From Sphingobium sp. B2D3C (GTDB taxonomy: Bacteria; Pseudomonadota; Alphaproteobacteria; Sphingomonadales; Sphingomonadaceae), in assembly GCF_025961835.1 (NCBI RefSeq), contig NZ_JAOQOK010000001.1, forward strand, positions 2,728,001-2,792,000: a stretch of 64,000 nt of DNA. Direction: 5' to 3'. The notes under the pieces are model-generated. The model saw only the letters and a program-made list of their open reading frames with translations, made no database searches and was not told where the DNA came from. Of the stretch, positions 34,538 through 43,725 are shown piece after piece (position 1 is the stretch's first letter; each line of letters begins with the position of its first letter). A program made the position numbers and the translations under genes.

Positions 34538-35995
34538 ATGGCGCCGCGCATCGAAAAGCTCCTGATCGACGGCCAGTGGACGGAGGCGAGCGGCGGCGAG
34601 ACGTTCGAGACGATCAACCCTGCCGACGGCAGCCTGCTGGCTCATATCGCGCGCGGTACGGCGCAGGATGTCGACCGCGCTGTGGCCGCTGCGCGCGCGG
34701 CGTTCGAGCAGGCGCCATGGTCGCGCTTCTCTCCTGTCGACCGACAGGCGTTATTGATGCGCCTTGCCGACCTGCTTGAGCGCGACGCCGAGCATTTCGC
34801 GCGGCTCGATACACTGGAAATGGGCTCCCCCATCCGCCACACGCGCGGATCGGTGGCGATGCTCGTCGATCTGCTGCGCTATTTCGCCGGCATTGCCCGT
34901 TCAATCGAAGGTACGACCAACGCCCCTTCCGATCCCGGCTTGTTCGCCTGTACCATCAAGGAGCCGGTCGGGGTTTGCGGCGCGATCATCCCCTGGAACG
35001 GCCCACTCTGGGCTTCCGTGCTCAAGCTTGGTCCAGTGCTCGCGAGTGGCTGCACGCTGGTTCTCAAGCCTGCCGAAGATGCCAGCCTCGCGCCGCTGCG
35101 CCTTGCCGAACTGGCGCTGGAAGCCGGCGTGCCGGATGGTGTGTTCAATGTGGTCACCGGCTTCGGCACGGAGGCCGGCGCCGCCCTCGCCACGCATCCC
35201 GGCGTCGACAAGATCGCCTTCACCGGATCGGTGGAGACCGGCCAGCAGATCATCCGCGCCTCTGCCGGCAATCTCAAGCGCCTGTCGCTGGAGCTGGGGG
35301 GCAAGTCGCCCAACATCGTCTTTGCCGATGCCAATCTCGAAGCCGCAGCGCGGGCCGCAGTCGGTGCCGCCTTTGCCAATTCCGGTCAGGTGTGCAGCGC
35401 CGGCACAAGGCTGTTCGTCGAGCGCCCGGTGCATCGCGCGTTCGCCGCCGAGGTCGCGCGCATCGCAGCCGATCTCAAGATCGGCGATGGCCTCGATCCG
35501 CAGACCGATCTCGGCCCGCTCGTGTCGGCGCGGCAGCTAAGCCGGGTTTCTACGCATATGGAGGATGCGCTGGCCGAGGGCGCTCAGGCCCTGTCCGGCG
35601 GCGCGCGACTTTCCGGCGCGGATTATGATCAGGGCTTTTTCTTCCCGCCCACGGTGCTGGTCAATGCGCATGACGAGATGCGCGCGGTGCGGGAGGAAAT
35701 TTTCGGCCCCATCCTCGCCACGCTCCCCTTCGATAGCGAGGATGAGGTCATCGCCCGCGCCAATGCGACGCAATTCGGCCTTGGCGCGGGCGTGTGGACG
35801 AGCAGCGTCGGCCGTGCGCATCGCCTGTCGCGCGCGCTCAAGGCCGGCTCGGTGTGGGTGAACTGCTATAACCGCATTGATCCTGCCGTGCCCTCCGGGG
35901 GCGTCAAGGCCAGCGGTCAGGGCCGGGAATATGGTCGACAGCATGTCGAGGAGCATTTCCAGCTCAAGTCCGTCTGGATCGATACGGCGGTCTGA
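34538..35995 (+). CDS. NAD(P)-dependent aldehyde dehydrogenase
   Basis: A 485-residue aldehyde dehydrogenase. Seen in order: the cofactor region (GVCGAIIPWNGPLW), the FTGSVETGQQIIRASAG turn, the catalytic Glu in LELGGKSPNIVF, the catalytic Cys in NSGQVCSAGTRLFV, and the C-terminal signature ESGR-type region replaced by GQGREYGRQHVEEH. The length is standard. It oxidises an aldehyde intermediate to the acid. It is followed after two bases by ureD, so it belongs to the urease transcript. This resembles the PuuC/betaine-aldehyde class, but the substrate is not fixed. Confidence 0.93.
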   Translation: MAPRIEKLLIDGQWTEASGGETFETINPADGSLLAHIARGTAQDVDRAVAAARAAFEQAPWSRFSPVDRQALLMRLADLLERDAEHFARLDTLEMGSPIRHTRGSVAMLVDLLRYFAGIARSIEGTTNAPSDPGLFACTIKEPVGVCGAIIPWNGPLWASVLKLGPVLASGCTLVLKPAEDASLAPLRLAELALEAGVPDGVFNVVTGFGTEAGAALATHPGVDKIAFTGSVETGQQIIRASAGNLKRLSLELGGKSPNIVFADANLEAAARAAVGAAFANSGQVCSAGTRLFVERPVHRAFAAEVARIAADLKIGDGLDPQTDLGPLVSARQLSRVSTHMEDALAEGAQALSGGARLSGADYDQGFFFPPTVLVNAHDEMRAVREEIFGPILATLPFDSEDEVIARANATQFGLGAGVWTSSVGRAHRLSRALKAGSVWVNCYNRIDPAVPSGGVKASGQGREYGRQHVEEHFQLKSVWIDTAV

Positions 35996-35997
35996 CG

Positions 35998-36816
35998 GTG
36001 CTGCAGGCCGTCCCCTCCTACCTTCGTAGCCATGGGACGCTTTCGCTGCGCTTCGAGCAACGCGCCGGCAAGACGGTGTTGCGCCGCCGGCAGGAGGGCG
36101 GCTGCCTGCGTGTGCGCGTGCCGCGCGGCCCGGCAGTCGAGGCGGTGGTCATTAACACATCCGGCGGCCTGTGCGGCGGAGACAGCATCGACCAGCGCGT
36201 GGCGTGGGCCGAGGATACCGCATCGCTGCTGACCACGCAGGCCGCCGAGAAGGTCTATGGCAGCACCGGCCCCGCCTGCACCGTTGCCACGCGCCTTCAT
36301 GTCGGTCCCCGCGCCAGCGCAGAGTGGCTGCCGCAGGAAACCATCCTGTTCGATGGCGCCCGGCTGGAGCGCATGACCGACATCGCATTGGAGGCCGACG
36401 CTGCTTTGCTCTGGTGCGAATCCGTCGTGTTCGGCCGCCTCGCACGCGGCGAGCAGTGCTCGACGGGCCAGCTGCTCGATCGCGTTCGGGTCCGCCGCGG
36501 CGGCGCGCTGATCTATGCCGATGCTCTGGCCCTTGGCAAGGCGCCGGCTGCCCAGCTCAGTCGCCCGGCGTTGGGCAATGGCGCCCTTGCCAGCGCGGTG
36601 CTGCTGGCCATTGGCGGTGATGCGCTCACCCGCCTCGATGCGGTACGGGCCGCGCTGGAGGATCATCCCGATGTGCTGGCCGGCGCAAGCCTGTGGAACG
36701 GCATCCTTGCCGTCCGACTGCTCGCTCGGGATCCGCCGGCGCTGCGTCGCTGTCTGGCGGCATCGCTCAAATTGCTGCGGGGCCGGCCCGATCTGCCCGG
36801 TCTGTGGAGGTGCTGA
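35998..36816 (+). CDS. ureD: Urease accessory protein UreD
   Basis: A 272-residue chaperone that binds apo-urease and, with UreF and UreG, delivers nickel. Diagnostic motifs are [13 protein letters not shown] (near residue 55), [24 protein letters not shown] and the helix EDHPDVLAG. The GTG start at 35998 is two bases after the aldehyde dehydrogenase stop, so it is translationally coupled. First of eight urease genes in the order DABCEFGJ, the arrangement common in Alphaproteobacteria. Confidence 0.94.
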   Translation: MLQAVPSYLRSHGTLSLRFEQRAGKTVLRRRQEGGCLRVRVPRGPAVEAVVINTSGGLCGGDSIDQRVAWAEDTASLLTTQAAEKVYGSTGPACTVATRLHVGPRASAEWLPQETILFDGARLERMTDIALEADAALLWCESVVFGRLARGEQCSTGQLLDRVRVRRGGALIYADALALGKAPAAQLSRPALGNGALASAVLLAIGGDALTRLDAVRAALEDHPDVLAGASLWNGILAVRLLARDPPALRRCLAASLKLLRGRPDLPGLWRC

Positions 36817-36817
36817 G

Positions 36818-37120
36818 ATGCAATTGACACCCAGAGAGAAGGACAAGCTGCTGCTCTCCGTCGCTGCCATGGTGGCGCGGCGGCGGCTGGAGCGCGGGGT
36901 GAAGCTCAATTATCCCGAGGCCATCGCCCTGATCAGCGACTTCGTGCTGGAAGGCGCGCGGGACGGCCGCAGCGTCGCCGATCTCATGGAGGCCGGCGCG
37001 CACGTTCTCACCCGTGAGCAGGTGATGCCGGGCATCGCCGAGATGATCCCTGATGTGCAGATCGAAGCGACTTTTCCCGACGGCACGAAACTGGTGACAG
37101 TCCATGACCCGATCCGCTGA
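36818..37120 (+). CDS. ureA: Urease gamma subunit
   Basis: A 100-residue structural subunit of urease (urea to ammonia and carbamate). The sequence [20 protein letters not shown] with [20 protein letters not shown] and the [15 protein letters not shown] loop is highly characteristic. Its length equals that of other gamma subunits. The stop overlaps ureB by 17 bases. The frame is open for about 300 bases upstream, but that part is the ureD gene in another frame. Confidence 0.97.
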   Translation: MQLTPREKDKLLLSVAAMVARRRLERGVKLNYPEAIALISDFVLEGARDGRSVADLMEAGAHVLTREQVMPGIAEMIPDVQIEATFPDGTKLVTVHDPIR

Positions 37121-37460
37121 CGCCCCGGCCCACCCCCGCGCGCCGGCCGAGATGATTCCCGGCGAACTTCTCCCCGCCGATGGCGAATTGGAGCTGAATG
37201 CCGGTCGTCCCATGCTGCGGCTAACCGTCGCCAACACCGGCGACCGACCGGTGCAGGTCGGCAGCCATTATCATTTCGCCGAGACCAACCCGGCGCTCGA
37301 TTTCGACCGTGCTGCCGCGCGCGGGCACCGGCTGGATATTCCCTCCGGCACGGCCGTGCGCTTCGAGCCCGGGCAGAGCCGCGACGTCGATCTGGTGCCG
37401 GTGGCCGGCGCGCGCACGGTCATCGGCTTTCGGCAGGACGTGATGGGAGCACTGGACTGA
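37104..37460 (+). CDS. ureB: Urease beta subunit
   Basis: A 118-residue structural subunit of urease. The core from residue 17 ([19 protein letters not shown]) onward is typical, with [17 protein letters not shown] and [18 protein letters not shown]. Sixteen extra N-terminal residues precede the usual MIPGE start; ATG 37152 is the alternative, but the upstream start overlapping ureA is used. It ends one base into the ureC start codon. Confidence 0.96.
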   Translation: MTRSADAPAHPRAPAEMIPGELLPADGELELNAGRPMLRLTVANTGDRPVQVGSHYHFAETNPALDFDRAAARGHRLDIPSGTAVRFEPGQSRDVDLVPVAGARTVIGFRQDVMGALD

Positions 37461-39169
37461 TGGCATATCGCATGACCCGCGCGGCCTATGCCGACATGTA
37501 TGGCCCCACCACCGGCGATCGCCTGCGCCTCGCCGATACCGATCTTATCATCCGCATCGAACACGACCTCACCGACTATGGCGAGGAGGTAAAGTTCGGC
37601 GGCGGCAAGGTCATCCGCGATGGCATGGGCCAGAGCCAGGTCACCCGCGCTTCCGGGGCGGCCGATACCGTCATCACCAATGCCGTGGTGCTGGACTGGA
37701 CCGGCATCTACAAGGCGGACATCGCGCTGCGCGATGGGCGCATCGCCGCCATAGGCAAGGCCGGCAATCCGGACATCCAGCCGGGCGTCGATATCGTCAT
37801 CGGCCCTGGCACGGAGATCATTGCAGGTGAGGGCAAGATCCTCACCGCTGGCGGCGTCGATGCCCATATTCACTTCATCTGCCCGCAGCAGGTGGAGGAG
37901 GCTATCGCCAGCGGCGTCACCACCATGATCGGCGGCGGCACCGGCCCGGCGACCGGCACAAACGCCACCACCTGCACCCCCGGCCCCTGGCATATCGAGC
38001 GGATGCTGATGGCCGCCGAGGGCTTGCCGGTGAACCTCGGCTTTGCCGGCAAGGGCAATGCCAGCCAGCCCGATGGCCTCATTGAGCAGATCCGCGCCGG
38101 CGCCTGCGCACTGAAGCTGCATGAGGACTGGGGCACCACGCCTGCGGCGATCGACTGCTGCCTGAGCGTCGCGGATGCGATGGACATTCAGGTCATGATC
38201 CACACCGACACGCTTAACGAGAGCGGATTCGTAGAGGATACGATCGCCGCCTTCGCCGGGCGCACGATCCACGCCTTCCACACCGAGGGTGCAGGCGGCG
38301 GCCACGCGCCGGACATCATCCGCCTCGCCGGGTTGGCGCATGTGATCCCGTCGTCAACGAACCCGACCATGCCCTTCACGGTCAACACCATCGACGAGCA
38401 TCTCGACATGCTGATGGTGTGCCATCATCTCGATCCGTCGATCCCGGAGGACCTCGCCTTTGCCGAGAGCCGGATTCGCAAGGAGACGATTGCGGCCGAG
38501 GACATCCTGCACGACCTCGGCGCGCTTTCGATCATCTCGTCGGACAGTCAGGCGATGGGCCGCGTGGGCGAGGTCATTACCCGCACCTGGCAGACCGCGC
38601 ACAAGATGAAACGCCAGCGCGGTCCGCTTACCGGCGACGATGCGCAGGCGGACAACGCACGGGCGAAGCGCTATGTCGCCAAATACACCATCAACCCCGC
38701 GCTGGCGCAGGGCCTCGCGCATGAGGTCGGCTCGGTCGAGGTCGGCAAGCTGGCCGATTTGGTGCTGTGGCATCCGGCGTTCTTTGGCGCCAAGCCGGAG
38801 CTGGTGATCAAGGGCGGCATGATCGTCCATGCGATGATGGGCGATGCCAATGCCTCCATTCCCACGCCGCAGCCCGTTCATGCCCGGCCGATGTTCGGCA
38901 GCTATGGCCGCGCCATGGCGGCGAGTTGCATCACCTTCGTGAGCGCCGCCGCGCTTGAGACCGATCCTGCCGCACGCCTCGGTCTCTCGCGGACGCTCAG
39001 CGCGGTGCGCGCCACCCGCAGCATCGGCAAGCGCGACATGAAGCTCAACGACGCGCTGCCGCATATCGAGGTCAATCCCGAGACCTATGAGGTACGGGCG
39101 GATGGCGAATTGCTGGCCTGCGAGCCTGCGTACGAGTTGCCCCTCGCCCAACGCTACTTCCTCTATTGA
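37460..39169 (+). CDS. ureC: Urease alpha subunit (catalytic)
   Basis: A 569-residue catalytic subunit. All residues of the dinickel site are in place: the HxH pair in [11 protein letters not shown], the carbamylated lysine in [12 protein letters not shown], the histidines in [10 protein letters not shown] and [14 protein letters not shown], and the aspartate in SSDSQAMGR. The catalytic flap histidine is in [10 protein letters not shown]. The length matches other bacterial UreC chains, and nothing suggests inactivation. The enzyme is cytoplasmic and needs UreDEFG for nickel insertion. Confidence 0.98.
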   Translation: MAYRMTRAAYADMYGPTTGDRLRLADTDLIIRIEHDLTDYGEEVKFGGGKVIRDGMGQSQVTRASGAADTVITNAVVLDWTGIYKADIALRDGRIAAIGKAGNPDIQPGVDIVIGPGTEIIAGEGKILTAGGVDAHIHFICPQQVEEAIASGVTTMIGGGTGPATGTNATTCTPGPWHIERMLMAAEGLPVNLGFAGKGNASQPDGLIEQIRAGACALKLHEDWGTTPAAIDCCLSVADAMDIQVMIHTDTLNESGFVEDTIAAFAGRTIHAFHTEGAGGGHAPDIIRLAGLAHVIPSSTNPTMPFTVNTIDEHLDMLMVCHHLDPSIPEDLAFAESRIRKETIAAEDILHDLGALSIISSDSQAMGRVGEVITRTWQTAHKMKRQRGPLTGDDAQADNARAKRYVAKYTINPALAQGLAHEVGSVEVGKLADLVLWHPAFFGAKPELVIKGGMIVHAMMGDANASIPTPQPVHARPMFGSYGRAMAASCITFVSAAALETDPAARLGLSRTLSAVRATRSIGKRDMKLNDALPHIEVNPETYEVRADGELLACEPAYELPLAQRYFLY

Positions 39170-39186
39170 AAGGGTCGGGACGCAAT

Positions 39187-39705
39187 ATGCTCCGTATCAC
39201 CGCCATCCAGCCCGGCCACAGCCATGACGCCACCGACACAGTGCTGCTCGATCATGACCAGCGCCGCCGCCGCCGCATCGTCTATCGTACGCAGGCTGGC
39301 CGCGCGATCCTGCTCGATCAGCCCAATGTCGTCCATCTGCGCCATGGCGATGGGCTGCTGCTGGACGATGGCACGCTTGTCGCCGTCAAGGCACTCCCCG
39401 AGCGACTCACCGCCATCACCGCCCCGGACCTCCCCGCGCTGGTGCGCATCGCCTGGCATCTGGGCAACCGCCATCTGCCGACCCAACTCGATGGCGAACG
39501 GCTGCTGATCCGCGAGGATCATGTCATCGCGCATATGGTCGAGGGGCTGGGTGGCACGTGCCAGGCGGTCGAAGCCGCGTTCGATCCCGAAGGTGGCGCC
39601 TATGAGGGTGCGCCCGGCCATGCTCACGCCCACGATCACGGTCGCGATCATCACAGTCACGGGGATCACCACCACGACCATCACCATCATCACCGCCATG
39701 GATGA
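39187..39705 (+). CDS. ureE: Urease accessory protein UreE (nickel metallochaperone)
   Basis: A 172-residue nickel-binding chaperone. The peptide-binding N-domain (MLRITAIQPG...) is followed by the metal-binding domain with the conserved GNRHLPTQ and the histidine in REDHVIAHMVEGLG. The C-terminus is a His-rich tail of about 29 residues containing some sixteen histidines, which should store nickel. ATG 39187 is used; the frame opens at 39166. It overlaps ureF by eight bases. Confidence 0.94.
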   Translation: MLRITAIQPGHSHDATDTVLLDHDQRRRRRIVYRTQAGRAILLDQPNVVHLRHGDGLLLDDGTLVAVKALPERLTAITAPDLPALVRIAWHLGNRHLPTQLDGERLLIREDHVIAHMVEGLGGTCQAVEAAFDPEGGAYEGAPGHAHAHDHGRDHHSHGDHHHDHHHHHRHG

Positions 39706-40393
39706 CGGCGCGCTCTTCGATCTGCTGAGCTGGATGTCGCCCGCCTGGCCCATCGGCGCCTTTGCGCATTCGGGCGGCATCGAGTGGGCGGTTGAGGCGG
39801 GGCATGTCATCAGCCGCGACACCACCGTCGCGTGGATCGGCGACTTACTGGAGCACGGCCCGCTGTTCAACGAGGCGATATTCTTCCTCCACGCCCTTCG
39901 CGCCGCGCAGGCCAGCGATGCAGCGCGGCTGACCGAGGTGGCCGAACTGGCGGTTGCCGCCCAGAGCGGCTTCGAGCGCCATCTGGAAACGACGGCGCAA
40001 GGTGCGGCCTTTCGCCGCATCGCGCTGCAGTCGACGCAGCCTTCCGCCTTTGCATCGCTGATCGCCCATGTGCCGGATGGCGCGCTCGCCTATCCGGTAG
40101 CGGCGGGCTGTCTGTTCGGCTGCCAGGGCATATCGGAGAGGCAAGGTCTTGTGGCCTATCTCCATGGCTGCGCCGCCAATCTCGTTTCCGCCGCCCAGCG
40201 GCTCGTGCCGCTCGGTCAGACCGATGGCCAGCAAGCCCTGCTTGCCCTGCGCGAGCCGATCCGTGCGCTGGCAGCGGAGGTGATGGCGCTGCCCGACAGC
40301 GATCCCTTCCTCGCCCTGCGCGGCTGCACGCTCGTCGCCGAGATCGGCTGCATGGCGCATGAAACCCAATATACGAGGTTGTTCAGGACATGA
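39698..40393 (+). CDS. ureF: Urease accessory protein UreF
   Basis: A 231-residue all-helical protein that acts as GTPase-activating partner of UreG in the urease activation complex. Recognised by [20 protein letters not shown] near the N-terminus, [20 protein letters not shown] in the C-terminal half, and the ending [11 protein letters not shown]. The start lies within the ureE coding sequence (ATG 39698) and matches the family N-terminus. The stop overlaps ureG by four bases. Confidence 0.95.
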   Translation: MDDGALFDLLSWMSPAWPIGAFAHSGGIEWAVEAGHVISRDTTVAWIGDLLEHGPLFNEAIFFLHALRAAQASDAARLTEVAELAVAAQSGFERHLETTAQGAAFRRIALQSTQPSAFASLIAHVPDGALAYPVAAGCLFGCQGISERQGLVAYLHGCAANLVSAAQRLVPLGQTDGQQALLALREPIRALAAEVMALPDSDPFLALRGCTLVAEIGCMAHETQYTRLFRT

Positions 40394-41037
40394 CGACAAT
40401 GGAACAGGATGGCGCCATGCAGGCGCAGACCACCGGCGCCCTGCGCGTCGGCATTGGCGGGCCGGTTGGCTCGGGCAAGACGGCGCTGATGGACGCGCTC
40501 TGTAAATCGCTGCGCGAGCGCTATCGGATCGCCGCCATCACCAACGACATCTACACGCGCGAGGATGCCGAGTTCCTCACCCGCGCCGGCTCGCTGGAGC
40601 CTGAACGCATTCTTGGCGTCGAGACCGGGGGCTGCCCGCATACCGCGATCCGCGAGGATGCTTCGATGAACCTGGCGGCGGTGGACACGCTGGAAAAGCG
40701 CTTCCCGGGCCTGCAACTGGTGCTGATCGAGAGCGGCGGTGACAATCTTGCCGCCACCTTCAGTCCCGAGCTGGCGGACCTGACGATCTACGTCATCGAC
40801 GTGTCGGCGGGCGACAAGATTCCACGCAAGGGCGGGCCGGGCATCACGCGCTCGGACCTGCTCGTGATCAACAAAATCGATCTCGCGCCCCATGTCGGTG
40901 CCAGCCTTGAGGTGATGGACCGGGATGCGCGCAAGATGCGCGGACAGCGCCCGTTCGTCTTCGCCAATGTGCGGGCCGGCCAGGGCGTCGCGGAGATCGA
41001 GGCATTCATCATCGAACATGGAGGGCTGAACGGATGA
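40390..41037 (+). CDS. ureG: Urease accessory protein UreG (GTPase)
   Basis: A 215-residue SIMIBI-class GTPase that powers nickel insertion into urease. The P-loop [17 protein letters not shown], the metal-binding Cys-Pro-His in [17 protein letters not shown], switch region [18 protein letters not shown] and the base-specificity motif [12 protein letters not shown] are all intact. The first 18 residues ([18 protein letters not shown]) precede the normal core. It overlaps both neighbours by four bases (ATGA). Confidence 0.97.
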   Translation: MTTMEQDGAMQAQTTGALRVGIGGPVGSGKTALMDALCKSLRERYRIAAITNDIYTREDAEFLTRAGSLEPERILGVETGGCPHTAIREDASMNLAAVDTLEKRFPGLQLVLIESGGDNLAATFSPELADLTIYVIDVSAGDKIPRKGGPGITRSDLLVINKIDLAPHVGASLEVMDRDARKMRGQRPFVFANVRAGQGVAEIEAFIIEHGGLNG

Positions 41038-41603
41038 TCAGACATTTCAAAACGGCGCTCGTCGCCATGATCGCGCTGATGCTGCCGGCGGCGGCACAGG
41101 CACATCCCGGCCATGAGGTCGCCAGTCCGCTGGTCTCGGGCCTGCTGCATCCCCTCACCGGCGCCGATCACCTCGTCGCGATGGTCATGGTCGGACTGTG
41201 GGGCGGCATGTTGGCGGGCCGCGCGAAATGGGCCGCACCTGCCGCCTTCGTGGGCGCGATGGTGATCGGCTTTGGCTATGCGCTGCTCGGCCAACCAGCC
41301 GGCCTTGCCGAAGGCGGCATTCTGCTCTCCATCCTCCTGCTTGGTCTGGCGCTGGCCCTTCGACTGAAGGTCTCATGGGCTGTCGCGGCGGCAGTGACGG
41401 GTGCTTTCGGCTTTGTGCACGGCATGGCGCATGGTCTCGAGGCTCCGGCTGGGGACGTCGCCACATTCGCGTTCGGCTTTATCGGGGCGACGGCCGCGCT
41501 GCACGCGCTGGGCGTCGTGATCGGAAGCCGCGTTCCCGTACAGGCCTTGCGGGCGATGGGTACGGTGGGCGCCGGTTTCGCGGTGTTCCTGCTCGCGGCC
41601 TGA
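41034..41603 (+). CDS. ureJ: HupE/UreJ family nickel-related membrane protein
   Basis: A 189-residue membrane protein with a signal peptide ([23 protein letters not shown]) and about six hydrophobic helices. The HPGHE motif directly after the signal peptide and the [18 protein letters not shown] and [11 protein letters not shown] segments are the conserved His/Asp positions for nickel. It likely brings nickel into the cell for urease. It is the last gene of the urease cluster, overlapping ureG by four bases; a dedicated nickel permease of another type is not seen. Confidence 0.92.
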   Translation: MIRHFKTALVAMIALMLPAAAQAHPGHEVASPLVSGLLHPLTGADHLVAMVMVGLWGGMLAGRAKWAAPAAFVGAMVIGFGYALLGQPAGLAEGGILLSILLLGLALALRLKVSWAVAAAVTGAFGFVHGMAHGLEAPAGDVATFAFGFIGATAALHALGVVIGSRVPVQALRAMGTVGAGFAVFLLAA

Positions 41604-41617
41604 TCGCGCTCAGGCGA

Positions 41618-42205
41618 TCAGAGCCACTTCGGCACGTCGGGCTTTTCGAAGGCGATGAGGGCGTCGATCAGCGCGTCCGGCTCGCCTTCGACGACGATGC
41701 CGTCGCGATGCTCGGGCGGGAGGAATTTCTGCCCGATCATCGTGTCGATAAAGGTCATGAACGGCTCGTGGAAGCCGCCGACATTGTAGAGGCCGACCGG
41801 CTTGTCGATCTCGCCAAGCTGGTTGAGCGTCCAGGCCTCCATGAACTCCTCCAGCGTGCCGATGCCGCCCGGCAGGGCGATACAGGCATCCGCGACGCTG
41901 AGCATCCGCTCCTTGCGGATACCCATCGACTCCACGATCTCGTGCAGGGAGAGACTGGGGTGCAGGTGCCCCCGATCGAACAGCCGCTGGTTGATCACGC
42001 CGTGGACATGGCCGCCGCCCGCCAGCGCGGCATCGGCCAGGATGCCCATCAACCCTTTGTGCGTGCCGCCATAGACGATCCCGATGCCCCGCCGCGCCAG
42101 CGCTGCGCCCAGATCGGCCGCCGCGCGTTCATAGGTGTCACCAAGGCCCGGATTGGATCCGCAGAAGACGGCAACGGTACGGATGTCGCGCTTTGGCTGG
42201 CTCAT
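41618..42205 (-). CDS. LOG family protein (TIGR00730, cytokinin riboside 5'-phosphate hydrolase-like)
   Basis: A 195-residue Rossmann-like enzyme that removes ribose-5-phosphate from nucleotide monophosphates. The family signature PGGIGTLEEFMEAWTLNQLG is complete, with VFCGSNPGLGDTYERAA at the N-terminus. Bacterial members hydrolyse AMP-type substrates or make cytokinins. It converges with ureJ (14-base gap) and diverges from the Rieske oxygenase gene, with no evident functional link to either. Confidence 0.92.
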   Translation of the reverse strand: MSQPKRDIRTVAVFCGSNPGLGDTYERAAADLGAALARRGIGIVYGGTHKGLMGILADAALAGGGHVHGVINQRLFDRGHLHPSLSLHEIVESMGIRKERMLSVADACIALPGGIGTLEEFMEAWTLNQLGEIDKPVGLYNVGGFHEPFMTFIDTMIGQKFLPPEHRDGIVVEGEPDALIDALIAFEKPDVPKWL

Positions 42206-42396
42206 TGATGTGCTCGCATGTTCGAATGGTCGATGCGCGAGCCTATGTTTCGAAATCCGTCACGGCAAGCGCTGATGGGTTCTGATTCCAGCAACGCAGC
42301 GGGCGCCAGTCGGCAACACGCGCGCGCGAGCGGTTGAGGCAGAACGGACGTCATCAGGGCACCAGCACCGCACAGACGACCCACGGGAAGCCAAGC

Positions 42397-43725
42397 ATGA
42401 CACCAGCACAAAATGATCTCATCACCCTGAGCGGCAAGGGTACGCCGCTCGGCGCACTCCTGCGCCGCTACTGGCAGCCCATCGCATTGCTGGAGGAGCT
42501 GGAAGGGCCGCGGCCCGCCAAGGCCGTAAAGGTGCTGGGGCAGGACATGGTGCTGTTCCGCGACGAGCAGGGCCGCCTCGGCCTGCTCGATCGCGATTGC
42601 CCGCATCGCGGCGCCGATCTCGCCTTCGGGCGGCTGGAAGATGGCGGCCTGCGCTGCCTGTTCCATGGCTGGCTGTTCGATGTCGATGGCAACTGCATCC
42701 AGACCCCCGGCGAGCCGGCCGGCTCCAGCCTGTGCAGCCGCGTCAAGCAGCGCAGCTACCCGGTGGTCGAGCGTGCTGGTATGATCTTCGGCTTTCTGGG
42801 CGAGGGCGATGCGCCGGCCTTCCCCGGCCTGGATTGCTTCGCCGCGCCGGACAGCCATGTCTTTGCCTTCAAAGGCTATCTGGATTGCAACTGGCTGCAG
42901 GCGCTGGAGGTCGGTGTCGACCCGGCTCATGCCAGCTTCCTCCACCGTTTCTTCGAGGACGAGGAGGCGGACGCTTATGGCAAGCAGTTCCGCGGCCGCT
43001 CGGCAGACAGCGACCTCACCATGATCCAGGTGCTGCGCGAGTTCGAAAACCCGGACATCACGATTACCAAGACGGATATCGGCTTCCGCCTCACCGCCTT
43101 GCGCTCGCTGCCCGAGGGCAAGACGCATGTGCGCATCACCAACCTGTTCTTTCCGCAGGCCTTCGTCATCCCGCTTTCGGAGACGATGACGATCACGCAA
43201 TGGCATGTGCCGATCGATGATCACAGTTGCTACTGGTACGCCGCCTTCACCAGCTTCACCGATGCGGTGAACAAGGAAGAGATGCGCCGGCAGCGGCTCA
43301 CGCTTTATGAGCTGCCGGACTACAAGCCCCGCCTCAATCGCCAGAACGACTATGGCTATGACGTGGTGGAGCAGCGCAGCCGCACCTATACGGGCATGGG
43401 CGAGGACATCAACGTGCACGACCAGTGGGCGGTGGAGTCCATGGGCCGCATCCAGGATCGCACCCGCGAGCATCTCGGCACCACGGACAAGGGTATCGTC
43501 GCCTATCGCACCATGCTCATCCGCGAGATCGGCAAGCTGCAGAAGGGCGAGCGCCCCCTGCTCGATCTGACAGCGGAGGAAGCGCAGCAGGTGCGTGATC
43601 CGGGCACCGTGGATGGCGTCGCACCCGCCGGAGCGGATTTGGAGGCCTACTGGCGTGAGGTGGACCGCCGCCGCCGCGATGCCGCACCCTGGGCCTCCCA
43701 GCCGGCTCCTGTTTCCGCAGAATGA
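42397..43725 (+). CDS. Rieske non-haem iron oxygenase, alpha subunit (phthalate dioxygenase-like)
   Basis: A 442-residue oxygenase component. The Rieske centre is complete: CPHRGADLAFGRL and CLFHGWLFD give the CxH...CxxH ligands (about residues 63-87). The catalytic iron triad starts in GVDPAHASFLHRFF. There is no beta subunit, reductase or ferredoxin gene next to it, as in single-component-type (phthalate 4,5-dioxygenase-like) oxygenases that borrow electrons from elsewhere. Such enzymes hydroxylate or demethylate aromatic and N-methyl compounds. The stop overlaps the next gene by four bases. ATG 42397 is used; the frame opens at 42334. Confidence 0.93.
   Translation: MTPAQNDLITLSGKGTPLGALLRRYWQPIALLEELEGPRPAKAVKVLGQDMVLFRDEQGRLGLLDRDCPHRGADLAFGRLEDGGLRCLFHGWLFDVDGNCIQTPGEPAGSSLCSRVKQRSYPVVERAGMIFGFLGEGDAPAFPGLDCFAAPDSHVFAFKGYLDCNWLQALEVGVDPAHASFLHRFFEDEEADAYGKQFRGRSADSDLTMIQVLREFENPDITITKTDIGFRLTALRSLPEGKTHVRITNLFFPQAFVIPLSETMTITQWHVPIDDHSCYWYAAFTSFTDAVNKEEMRRQRLTLYELPDYKPRLNRQNDYGYDVVEQRSRTYTGMGEDINVHDQWAVESMGRIQDRTREHLGTTDKGIVAYRTMLIREIGKLQKGERPLLDLTAEEAQQVRDPGTVDGVAPAGADLEAYWREVDRRRRDAAPWASQPAPVSAE

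Noticed and set aside
35998..41603. Inactivation of urease considered
   Set aside because: All nickel ligands, the carbamylated lysine, the flap histidine and all accessory genes are intact.
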